A stretch of 64,000 bases of DNA, from contig JAIXSE010000018.1 of the NCBI GenBank assembly GCA_027484825.1, positions 62,001 to 126,000 on the forward strand. Direction: 5' to 3'. Source of the DNA: Rubrivivax sp. GTDB taxonomy: Bacteria > Pseudomonadota > Gammaproteobacteria > Burkholderiales > Burkholderiaceae_C. Below the pieces are notes generated by a model. It was given only the letters and a program-made list of their open reading frames with translations, was not told where the DNA came from and did not search any database. Below are positions 27,583-35,242 of the stretch, piece by piece. Position 1 is the stretch's first letter. Each line of letters opens with the position of its first letter. The position numbers were made by a program, and so were the translations under genes.

Positions 27583-28047
27583 CTACCCAAGCAATCGGCC
27601 CAAGGCCTCACTGGCCGAGACGATGTGGACGCCGCGGTGGTGTTTCAAGCTCAACAGATGCTTTCGATCGCCAGTGACGATGAGGTCGGCCCGGGCCGCG
27701 ATAGCCGCAGCAATGACGTGATCGTCATCGGCATCTGCCGCCACCACACGCGGCACCTTGCGAGGTGATACCAATCGAGTCAGTGCCGAATAGCTGGACA
27801 CCAGAACGGGGACGGAGCTACCGGCGCTCTCGATCCGGGTGCGGAACTTCGGATAGGCCAGGGTGTCGGCCAGTTCCTGCAGGAGCGCCGCGCTGCTGAA
27901 GAAGTTGACCTGCGCCTTGCCGTCGGGGCGCATGGACCACTCCAACAGCCTTCGAGGAGACCCATTCCACAGCAGACCTGCCACCACAACGTTGGTATCC
28001 AGCACCATGCGCACCGGCCCCGGCCGGTGGAACAGTGCACCAGACAT
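27583..28047 (-). CDS. PIN-domain toxin of a type II toxin-antitoxin pair
   Basis: 154 residues. PIN fold (COG1569-like): MVLDTNVVVAGLLWNGSPRRLLEW with the first acidic residue, SSAALLQELADTLAYPKF, then AADADDDHVIAAAIAARADLIVTGDRKHLL carrying the other acidic metal-binding residues. Predicted Mg2+-dependent RNase. The ATG at 28047 overlaps the antitoxin stop by one base (TGATG), so translation is coupled. Confidence 0.88.
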   Translation of the reverse strand: MSGALFHRPGPVRMVLDTNVVVAGLLWNGSPRRLLEWSMRPDGKAQVNFFSSAALLQELADTLAYPKFRTRIESAGSSVPVLVSSYSALTRLVSPRKVPRVVAADADDDHVIAAAIAARADLIVTGDRKHLLSLKHHRGVHIVSASEALGRLLG

Positions 28048-28286
28048 CACACCGCATCGGACGGGTGAGGGCGTGCGCGAACACGTTCAATTTCGGCATC
28101 GATTTCCCGCTCCAGGTCGGCAGTGACGCTCTCCGGGAGCTGCTGCCAGAGCGCCATCAGGGTCTGCCCGGCGCGTCGCTTCAGTTGCTCTCGCAACATG
28201 GTTTCCATGGCGGCAGGGGACAGCAACCCGGCGCTGGCGGCCTGTTGCGCAAGGTCGTCCGGCAATGTGATCTGAATGGTGGTCAT
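28047..28286 (-). CDS. antitoxin of the PIN toxin pair
   Basis: 79 residues, starting with a ribbon-like segment TTIQITLPDDLAQQAASAGLLSPAAMETMLREQLKRRAG, like ribbon-helix-helix or AbrB-type antitoxins, followed by a charged helical tail (LEREIDAEIERVRARP) that would clamp the toxin. First gene of the pair, expected to repress its own promoter. GAGG lies upstream of the ATG. Confidence 0.82.
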   Translation of the reverse strand: MTTIQITLPDDLAQQAASAGLLSPAAMETMLREQLKRRAGQTLMALWQQLPESVTADLEREIDAEIERVRARPHPSDAV

Positions 28287-28529
28287 GTGAAATACCTCAG
28301 CGTCTGAACACTTGACCTGATCTTATCGACTGACCCAGCGGCGCCCAACCCGCCTAAGGATGCATTCCTGCGGGGGCCATGTCCCCTGGCGCGCTGCTTG
28401 CCCTCGCCCTCTCACTTGCGTCGATCGGCCCCCCTCCCAATGGGAGTGTCCCCCCGCGGCTTTGGGCTGCACCATCATGCCGACCGTCGGTCTGTCCGAT
28501 GTTCCAGATCCTTCACCTGAAAGTCCGTC

Positions 28530-29072
28530 ATGGCCAAACTCAGCGATTCCAAGAAGTCCGACCTCAAGACCCGCCGCAAGGCTCCGCTGGCCACGCCCAG
28601 CGACCTGGCGGCTGAAGCCACCACCGACATCGGCGCCGCCCTGAACGGCATCCTGGCCGACGTCTTCGCCCTCTACCTCAAGACCAAGAATTTCCACTGG
28701 CACATGAGTGGTCCGCACTTCCGCGACTACCACCTGCTGCTGGACGAGCAGGGCGACCAGCTCTACGCCATGACCGACCCGCTGGCCGAGCGCATCCGCA
28801 AGGTGGGCGGCACCACGCTGCGCTCTATCGGTCATATCAGCCGCCTGCAGCGCATCAGCGACAACGACGCCGACTATGTCGACCCGCTGGACATGCTCGC
28901 CGAGCTGCGCGAGGACAACAAACAGTTGGCCGAACGCCTGCGTGAAGCCCACAACGTCACCGACGAACACCGGGACATCGCCTCCTCCAGCCTGCTGGAG
29001 AACTGGATCGACGAAACCGAACGCCGCACCTGGTTCCTGTTCGAATCCAGCCGCGTGCAAAGCCGGGGCTGA
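28530..29072 (+). CDS. dps: Dps family DNA-protection/ferritin-like protein
   Basis: 180 residues. Lys-rich N-terminal tail (AKLSDSKKSDLKTRRKAP), suited to DNA binding, then the Dps four-helix core: KTKNFHWHMSGPHFRDYHLLLDEQGDQL containing the ferroxidase His, Asp and Glu ligands, and a C-terminal helix ending ETERRTWFLFES. Forms a dodecamer that oxidises and stores iron and shields DNA in stationary phase or oxidative stress. The 243 bases upstream contain no gene and presumably hold its promoter. Confidence 0.93.
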   Translation: MAKLSDSKKSDLKTRRKAPLATPSDLAAEATTDIGAALNGILADVFALYLKTKNFHWHMSGPHFRDYHLLLDEQGDQLYAMTDPLAERIRKVGGTTLRSIGHISRLQRISDNDADYVDPLDMLAELREDNKQLAERLREAHNVTDEHRDIASSSLLENWIDETERRTWFLFESSRVQSRG

Positions 29073-29074
29073 TC

Positions 29075-29383
29075 ATGGGCTACCGCTGTGTGCATGCGGC
29101 CGGGATCCGGCAGGTGGAGCCCAGCGCCAAAGGCTGTGAGGAATGCCTGAAGCTGGGCAGTGAATGGGTGCATCTGCGGATCTGCCGCACCTGCGGCCAT
29201 GTCGGCTGCTGCGACGAGTCGCCGCATCGGCATGCGCGGGCCCATTTTCACGAGACCCAGCATCCCATCATCGAAGGCTATGACCCGCCCGAAGGCTGGG
29301 GCTGGTGCTTCGCCGACAAGGTGATGGTGGACCTGCAAGGCGATACCACGCCGCAGAAGGGCCCGATCCCGCGGTATTACTGA
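29075..29383 (+). CDS. UBP-type zinc-finger protein
   Basis: 102 residues, starting 3 bases after the dps stop and so in the same transcript. Contains the ZnF-UBP pattern C-x2-C..C-x2-C..H: GCEECLKLGSEWVHLRICRTCGHVGCCDESPHRHARAHFHETQHPII, with a C-terminal GWGWCFADKVMVDL. In bacteria such stand-alone domains are of unknown role. Confidence 0.9.
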   Translation: MGYRCVHAAGIRQVEPSAKGCEECLKLGSEWVHLRICRTCGHVGCCDESPHRHARAHFHETQHPIIEGYDPPEGWGWCFADKVMVDLQGDTTPQKGPIPRYY

Positions 29384-29396
29384 AGGCTGAAGGCCT

Positions 29397-30416
29397 TCAG
29401 CCGGGCGGCTTACCCGTCGACGCCCGCACCACCAGGCGCGGCGGCTCGGTGACGGAGATGGGCAGCGGATGATCCGGCTTGGCCGTGATCTCCGACTGCA
29501 GCATCTGCACGGCCAGCATGGCCGCTTCCGCGGTCGGCATGGCGACGGTGCTCAGGGCCGGCCGCATCTGATGCGCCAGCTGAATGTCGGTCACGCCGAT
29601 GACCGACAGGTCCCGCGGCACTTCCAGGCCCAGCTCGGCCGCCGCCTGCAGCACGCCCAGGGCCGGCAGGTCATTGGTGGCGAACACTGCCGTCAGACCG
29701 GGCACGCCCGCCAGCAGGCTGTGGGCCGCATTGCGACCATCGTCGATGGTGTCGTGGCCATACCGCAGATGGCTGGGTGGCAATTCGATGCCCGCCTTCT
29801 GCACCGTGTCGATGAAGCCGCGCAGACGCCATTGGTGGTTGCCGGTCGGCTCGCTGCCGCAGACGGCGCCCAGACGCTTGTGGCCCAGGCGCAGCAGGTG
29901 CTCCGCCGCCAGCACACCGGCCTGGTACAGATCGACCGCCACACAGGGCAGGGGCGGCGGCTCCTGCGGACGTTCCCACATGCACAGCACCACCGGCACG
30001 CCGCGTCGGCGCAGGTCCTGCAGGGCGTCGAGCTGGACGAAGTCCGCATTCATGACGATCACGCCCTGCGCCAGCGCACCGCCCACCGCATCCAGATAGG
30101 CGCGCTCCTGCGCCGGATCGTCATTGGTATTGCACACCAGCAGGAAGTAACCCAGCTTGCGTGCGGCCCGTTCCACTTCGAGCGCGAACTCCGGATAGAA
30201 CGGGTTGGCGATGCTGCTCACCACCAGCGCCATGGTGTGGGGCTTGCCCTCCACCAGGGCCCGCGCCATGAGGTTGGGCCTGTAGCCCATGCTTTCCACG
30301 GCCGCCAGCACACGGCGGCGAGTTTCCTCGCCGACCTTGCCGCGATTGCGCAGCACATTGGAGACCGTGGCGGCAGTGACGCCGGCGGCCCGCGCCACCT
30401 CGACCAGTGTTGTCAT
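29397..30416 (-). CDS. LacI/GalR family regulator of the galactan locus
   Basis: 339 residues from ATG 30416, which overlaps the galK stop (ATGA). N-terminal LacI helix-turn-helix TLVEVARAAGVTAATVSNVLRNRGKVGEETRRRV and hinge helix YRPNLMARALVEGK, then a periplasmic-binding-protein-like effector domain (ALVVSSIANPFYPEFALEVERAARKLGYFLLVCNTNDDP..). Last gene of the GH42-galT-galK-lacI unit, so it is under its own control. The three TTAATCGMTTAA palindromes in this locus are its likely operators; the inducer is probably galactose or a galacto-oligosaccharide. Confidence 0.9.
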   Translation of the reverse strand: MTTLVEVARAAGVTAATVSNVLRNRGKVGEETRRRVLAAVESMGYRPNLMARALVEGKPHTMALVVSSIANPFYPEFALEVERAARKLGYFLLVCNTNDDPAQERAYLDAVGGALAQGVIVMNADFVQLDALQDLRRRGVPVVLCMWERPQEPPPLPCVAVDLYQAGVLAAEHLLRLGHKRLGAVCGSEPTGNHQWRLRGFIDTVQKAGIELPPSHLRYGHDTIDDGRNAAHSLLAGVPGLTAVFATNDLPALGVLQAAAELGLEVPRDLSVIGVTDIQLAHQMRPALSTVAMPTAEAAMLAVQMLQSEITAKPDHPLPISVTEPPRLVVRASTGKPPG

Positions 30417-31648
30417 TCCGCGATCGTACCTGCTGGCTGTGCGTCCAGCGGCCAGGCATGGGCCTTGGCACCCGGGCCGGCTTCGCAGAGGTAGACCAGG
30501 GCCGGCAAACCTTCCGGCGACCGGTAGCCCCGCTCCAGGGCTTCCAGCGCCTGCGGCACCCGTTCCTTCTTCAGCAGCGCAATGCAGCACCCGCCGAAGC
30601 CGCCGCCGGTCATGCGCGCGCCGCCCTGGTCGCCCACCACGTCCTGCAGCAGGGCCGCGAGCTGGTCTACCGCCGGCACGGTGATCTCGAAGTCGTCCCG
30701 CATCGATTCATGCGACTGCTTCATCAGCGCACCCAGGCGCACCAGGTCGCCGGCCTGCATGGCCTCGGTCGCCTCCAGCACGCGGGTGTTCTCGGTGATG
30801 ATGTGGCGGGCCCGGCGGAAGACCTTGTCCTCCAGCTGCACGCCGGCGAGCATCTCCAGCGTGGCGTCCCGCAAGGCCGGCACGCCCAGGGCCCGGGCGG
30901 CTTGCTCGCACTGGGCGCGGCGCTCGTTGTAGGCGGAGTCGACCAGGCCGCGCTTGACGCGCGAATGCGCAATCAACAGCGTCGTGCCTTCAGGCAGCGA
31001 GACCGGGCGGGTCTCCAGCGAGCGGCAGTCGATCAGCAGTGCATGGCCGGGTCGCCCTTCGGCGCTGGCCAGTTGATCCATGATGCCGCACTGGCAGCCG
31101 ACAAAGCGGTTTTCCGCCTGCTGGGCCAGGCGTGCCAGCTGCTTGCCGGTCAGTGCCGTGTCGCCGGTGATCTGCTGGGCCGCGCGCAGCAGGCCCAGTG
31201 CGAGCGAGGCGGACGAGCTCAGCCCCGCGCCCATCGGCACGTCCCCGGAAATCACCAGGCTCATGCCCACCGGCTGCGTCATCAGCGGCACCAGCTGGGC
31301 CAGCGTGCCGCGCACATGGTCCCGCCAGCCGCCGCCTTCGAAGTGGGGCGGGGTGGCGCTCAGGGTGAAGCGGTCTTCGGCGGCGGATTCGTCCAGCGCC
31401 AGCGCGTCGACCTCGCGGTCCTGGCGCGGGCCGGCGGCAATCCAGGTGTCCCGGTCGATGGCGGCCGGCAGCACGAAGCCGTCGTTGTAGTCGGTGTGTT
31501 CACCGATCAGGTTGACCCGGCCGGGCGCCCGCGTCAGGACGGTCGGCGCCACGCCGTGGCGCTGGGTGTAGGCCTGCACCACGGACTGGGCGGTGGCCGG
31601 CAGCGCTGAGGGCAGGGAGGACGAAGCAAAGGAGGCAGGAGTGGCCAT
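30413..31648 (-). CDS. galK: galactokinase
   Basis: 411 residues. GHMP kinase: galactokinase signature GRVNLIGEHTDYNDGFVLPAAID (residues 44-66), ATP motif PMGAGLSSSASLALGLL, catalytic Asp region GIMDQLAS, and motif III GGARMTGGGFGGCCIAL. Phosphorylates alpha-D-galactose to galactose-1-phosphate, the entry step of the Leloir pathway. It starts 6 bases after the galT stop and overlaps the regulator gene. Confidence 0.96.
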   Translation of the reverse strand: MATPASFASSSLPSALPATAQSVVQAYTQRHGVAPTVLTRAPGRVNLIGEHTDYNDGFVLPAAIDRDTWIAAGPRQDREVDALALDESAAEDRFTLSATPPHFEGGGWRDHVRGTLAQLVPLMTQPVGMSLVISGDVPMGAGLSSSASLALGLLRAAQQITGDTALTGKQLARLAQQAENRFVGCQCGIMDQLASAEGRPGHALLIDCRSLETRPVSLPEGTTLLIAHSRVKRGLVDSAYNERRAQCEQAARALGVPALRDATLEMLAGVQLEDKVFRRARHIITENTRVLEATEAMQAGDLVRLGALMKQSHESMRDDFEITVPAVDQLAALLQDVVGDQGGARMTGGGFGGCCIALLKKERVPQALEALERGYRSPEGLPALVYLCEAGPGAKAHAWPLDAQPAGTIAE

Positions 31649-31654
31649 CGGAAT

Positions 31655-32719
31655 TCAGCGCTGGCGGTAGTGGACGGTGGATTGCTCGCGCAGGCGTGCG
31701 GCGGCCTGCTCGGGCGTGAGGTCACGCTGCGATTCGGCCAGCAGCTCAAAGCCGACCATGAACTTGCGCACCGTGGCGCTGCGCAGCAGCGGCGGATGGA
31801 AGTGGGCGTGCAACTGCCAGTGGGCGGCAGCGTCTGCGTTGCTGGCGTCCGGACCGGTCGGCGCACCGTGCCAGCCCATGGAATAGGGGAAGCTGCACTG
31901 GAAGAGGTTGTCGTAGCGGGTGGTGAGCTCGCGCACGGCCAGGGCCAGGCTCTGCCGCTGCTGGGGCGTGAGCTGCGGCAGGCGTTGGACGGGGAAGCGC
32001 GGCAGCAGCAGCGTCTCGAAGGGCCATTCGGCCCAGTAGGGCACGATGGCCAGCCAGTCGTCGTTCTGCACCACCACCCGCTCGCCATGCTCGGCCTCGG
32101 CGCGGGCCAGTGCCAGCAGCATCGGCTCACCGCGTTGCTGCAGCCAGTCGCGCTGTTGCTGATCTTCCCGGTTGGGCAGCTCGGGCAGGAAGTCGCAGGC
32201 CCAGATCTGACCATGCGGATGCGGGTTGGAGCAACCCATCATTGCGCCCTTGTTCTCGAAGACCTGCACCCAGCGCCAACGCTGGCCCAGTTCCTCGGTC
32301 TGCGCGCACCACAGGTCCACCACGCCGCGCAGCGCGGTTTCATCCAGTTCCGGCAGGCTGCGGCTGTGGTCCGGCGAGAAGCAGATCACCCGGCTGGTGC
32401 CGCGGGCGGGCATGGCCTGGAACAGGCCGCCGTCCGCCTTTGCGCCCAAGCCATCCGGCGCCGGCACATCGGCCATCAGGGCGGCGAAGTCGTTGTCGAA
32501 GACAAAGGTGCCGGTGTAGTCGGGATTCTTTTCGCCGTTGATGCGGGTGTTGCCGGCGCACAGGTAACACGAGGGGTCATGGGACGGGCGGACTGCCGTG
32601 TCCGGACTCTCGGTCTGGCCCTGCCAGGGACGCTGGCTGCGCTGCGGGGACACCAGCACCCAACGTCCGGCAAGCGGGTTGTAGCGGCGGTGCGAATGTT
32701 GGTTGCGGTCGAAGGACAT
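31655..32719 (-). CDS. galT: galactose-1-phosphate uridylyltransferase
   Basis: 354 residues. Zn-site Cys pair CYLCAGN (51-57) and the nucleophile motif [10 protein letters not shown], with His169 as the uridylylated residue. Start [27 protein letters not shown] is typical. Exchanges UMP between UDP-glucose and galactose-1-phosphate. Lies between the GH42 beta-galactosidase gene and galK. The 164 bases upstream (32720-32883) have no gene, only a short direct repeat of GGGTCAGCGT. Confidence 0.96.
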   Translation of the reverse strand: MSFDRNQHSHRRYNPLAGRWVLVSPQRSQRPWQGQTESPDTAVRPSHDPSCYLCAGNTRINGEKNPDYTGTFVFDNDFAALMADVPAPDGLGAKADGGLFQAMPARGTSRVICFSPDHSRSLPELDETALRGVVDLWCAQTEELGQRWRWVQVFENKGAMMGCSNPHPHGQIWACDFLPELPNREDQQQRDWLQQRGEPMLLALARAEAEHGERVVVQNDDWLAIVPYWAEWPFETLLLPRFPVQRLPQLTPQQRQSLALAVRELTTRYDNLFQCSFPYSMGWHGAPTGPDASNADAAAHWQLHAHFHPPLLRSATVRKFMVGFELLAESQRDLTPEQAAARLREQSTVHYRQR

Positions 32720-32883
32720 CGTGGGTCTTGATTGGGGCTGGGGTCAGGGCAGGGCCCGTGCCTGGGCGGCGGGGCCGTGTCGCGTTCAGCAGGGGTCAGC
32801 GTGGGTCAGCGTGGAAGGTGCTTGGAACGTGCTTCGGATGCGCTTTGAATGGCGTTCAGGTTCGGGGTGCAGACTGGGCCGGA

Positions 32884-34941
32884 TCAGCGCGACCGCGGCG
32901 CCGAACCGGGGACCACCCAGGCGGCCACACCGCCCGGCGGGAGTGTCGCACTCCCGAGCAGCAACGGCACGCCGGTGGGCACCGGAACCTGCGCGTCGGC
33001 AGGGCCATGGTTGATGGCGAACTGCAGAGCCCCGCGACGGCGCAGGCGCAGGCCCGGCTTCTGTGCGGAGATCGCCACCGTCGACAAACCCGCACGTCGG
33101 GCTGCATCGTCCAGCCAGGCTTGCAGCAAGGCCGGGTCGACCAGGGCAGCATGCAGGTCCACCCGGCCAGCGCTCACACGCGCCGGCCAGCCGTCTTCGC
33201 AGCGCTCGCGCACCTGCACGTCCTGCCCTTCCGGGCTGGCGTCCAGGTCCAGCAGGTCGCGCCACTGCGAGGCATGGCCGAGGGGGGAGCCCGCCTCGGC
33301 CTGCACGGCGTAGTGCCGTCCGGGACGCATCGATTCCACCGCACGCACCCGCACCGGCAGCAGTGCCCGCAGCGGGCCGGGCGGCAGCGGGGTGGCGATC
33401 GCCAGGTCAGCGGTCTTGCTGCCGGTGCGTGGGCCGGCCACGATGACGCCGCTGTGCTGCTGCAGGCGCTGGGCCAGCGCGTCACTCACATGAAGCGACT
33501 GGGGCAGCACCACCAGGCGGTAGGCGGAGAGGTCGGCGTCCGGGCCGATCACATCCACATTCAGACCCAGTTGACGCAGGGCCGAGTAATAACGGATGGC
33601 CACGCCGAAGCCGGCCATGTCCTTGCCTTGCGGCTGGATCTGGGTCATCCACAGGGACGGATAGTCCACCACCAGGGCGACCTCCGCGCTGACGGTGGCC
33701 AGCGCATCCGCAGGCAGGGCGGCGGCGACCTGAGCGATCTCCTGCGCCACCCGCGCCGCTTCTTCGCCGCCGACATCCCGCTGGCCATCCGGCCGGTTGA
33801 GGCCGGAGTGCATCTGCTCCTGGCCATACGGCAGTTGCCGCCAGCGGAAGTAGGAGACCAGCTCTGCCCCGTGGGCAAAGGCTTCCCAGCTCCAGGCGCG
33901 CACCATGCCCGGCAGCGGCAAGGCATTCCAGTCCGCCCAGTTGACCGGGCCGGCCTGCTGCTCCATCACCCACAGCCGGCCATGGCCGATGCCGCGGTAG
34001 AGGTCGTGGTGGAAGGCGCTGATGTCGGGGTGGCCGGTGCGGGCCCATTGCTGGCGCTCCGCCTCGGTGAGGAAGGTCGCGGCGGTATCCACGTGGCCCA
34101 GCGGGTAGCTGTCCCAGGCGGCGATGTCCAGGTCCTGGCCCATCTCGTGATGGTCGAATTCGCCGAACAGGCCCATGAAGTTGTGCAGCACCGGGCGGCC
34201 GGGGGCGTGCTGGCGCAGCAGCTCGACCTGCATGCGGTTGTAGCGCACCACCTGGTCCGAGCTGAAACGCCGGAAGTCCATGGCGTGGGTGGGCAACGCG
34301 CTGGTGGGCTGGCCCACCGGGAAGCCCACATGCTCAAAGCCCAGGAACTGAACGCCCCAGAAGGCGGTGCCCCAGGCGTCGTTCAGCGCCTCGATGCTGC
34401 CGTAACGCTCGGCCAGCCAGCGCCGGAAGGCTGTGAGGGCGGCCGGGCTGTAGGACAGGGTGGTGTCGTGGCAGCCATATTCGTTGTCGGTCTGCCAGGC
34501 CACGACCGCGGGATGCTGACCGTAACGCTGCGCCATCGCGGTGACGATGCGCTCGGAAGCTGTCCACATCGACGGGCTGGAGAAGCAGTAGTGGCGACGG
34601 GCCCCAAACGGCTTGACGCGGCCCTGCGCATCCACCGGCAGCACATCCGGATGAGCCTGCACCAGCCACTGCGGCGGCGCGGCGGTGGGGGTGCCGAGAA
34701 TGACCTGCAAGCCTTGCGCGGCCAGCGTCTCGATGGCGGCGTCCAGCCATTCCCAGTCAAAGCGCCCCTCCGATGGCTCCATGCGGGACCAGGCGAATTC
34801 GGCGATGCGCACCGTGGAAAGACCCATCTCGCGCATGGCGCGCGCATCATCGGCCCAGCGTTCACGTGGCCATTGCTCGGGGTAGTAGCACACGCCCAGG
34901 CGCATCGGCGGCGTCGCAAAGGGGAGGGAACTGGAGGACAT
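32884..34941 (-). CDS. GH42 beta-galactosidase, cytoplasmic
   Basis: 685 residues without a signal peptide. GH42 start RLGVCYYPEQWPRERWADDARAMREMGLSTVRIAEFAWSRMEPSEG; acid/base Glu154 in WQTDNEYGCH and nucleophile Glu327 in LWVMEQQAGPVNW; the trimerisation and C-terminal beta domains follow. Hydrolyses beta-galactosides, in this setting short beta-1,4-galacto-oligosaccharides. First gene of the minus-strand unit; its promoter overlaps a LacI-type operator only 10 bases before the start codon. Confidence 0.95.
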   Translation of the reverse strand: MSSSSLPFATPPMRLGVCYYPEQWPRERWADDARAMREMGLSTVRIAEFAWSRMEPSEGRFDWEWLDAAIETLAAQGLQVILGTPTAAPPQWLVQAHPDVLPVDAQGRVKPFGARRHYCFSSPSMWTASERIVTAMAQRYGQHPAVVAWQTDNEYGCHDTTLSYSPAALTAFRRWLAERYGSIEALNDAWGTAFWGVQFLGFEHVGFPVGQPTSALPTHAMDFRRFSSDQVVRYNRMQVELLRQHAPGRPVLHNFMGLFGEFDHHEMGQDLDIAAWDSYPLGHVDTAATFLTEAERQQWARTGHPDISAFHHDLYRGIGHGRLWVMEQQAGPVNWADWNALPLPGMVRAWSWEAFAHGAELVSYFRWRQLPYGQEQMHSGLNRPDGQRDVGGEEAARVAQEIAQVAAALPADALATVSAEVALVVDYPSLWMTQIQPQGKDMAGFGVAIRYYSALRQLGLNVDVIGPDADLSAYRLVVLPQSLHVSDALAQRLQQHSGVIVAGPRTGSKTADLAIATPLPPGPLRALLPVRVRAVESMRPGRHYAVQAEAGSPLGHASQWRDLLDLDASPEGQDVQVRERCEDGWPARVSAGRVDLHAALVDPALLQAWLDDAARRAGLSTVAISAQKPGLRLRRRGALQFAINHGPADAQVPVPTGVPLLLGSATLPPGGVAAWVVPGSAPRSR

Positions 34942-34950
34942 GTCTCACTC

Positions 34951-34997
34951 AGTTAATCGATTAACTCGATTGGAGCAAGGGCGGTGGGCGATGTCAA
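34951..34997 (-). promoter_or_regulatory. promoter and LacI-type operator of the GH42-gal unit
   Basis: On the minus strand: -35 TTGACA (34997-34992), 17-base spacer, -10-like TCCAAT (34974-34969). The operator AGTTAATCGATTAACT (34951-34966), a perfect 16-base palindrome with the central CG usual for LacI-family sites, covers the expected transcription start. Confidence 0.8.
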
Positions 34998-35156
34998 CGA
35001 CAAGCCGGGTACAGGTTGCGCACGGACACAGGATCGCGGTGGGTCAGTCGCGACAACCCGCATAGAATCGCAAACGCCGCAGCGGCGGGGCTTGCGCCCG
35101 GTCGGTGGCGGCTGCGGACGGCGCCGGTCTCCCGGCCACCCTGGGGCTTACCCGCA
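34998..35156. other. central part of the 301-base divergent intergenic region
   Basis: Between the two divergent galactan promoters. No open frame with a ribosome-binding site and no further copy of the operator motif was found. Confidence 0.5.
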
Positions 35157-35207
35157 TTGCTCCTTGGTGAGACGCTTGGTCTACTCTTTTGAATTAATCG
35201 CTTAACC
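35157..35207 (+). promoter_or_regulatory. promoter and LacI-type operator of the GH35/ABC unit
   Basis: A possible -35 TTGCTC (35157-35162), 17-base spacer and -10-like TCTACT (35180-35185). The operator AATTAATCGCTTAACC (35192-35207) begins 7 bases after the -10, the same geometry as in the divergent GH42 promoter. The -35 match is weak. Confidence 0.7.
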
Positions 35208-35242
35208 TGCCGATCCCAAGCCTTGGGGGCAGCCCAAAAAAC

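Noticed and set aside
28287-28529. Small frames upstream of dps
   Set aside because: Short, Pro/Ser-rich, overlapping in several frames and without ribosome sites; more likely the dps promoter region.
32720-32883. Possible separate promoter or small gene between GH42 and galT
   Set aside because: Only a short direct repeat GGGTCAGCGT and no convincing hexamers or reading frame; the genes are best read as one unit.
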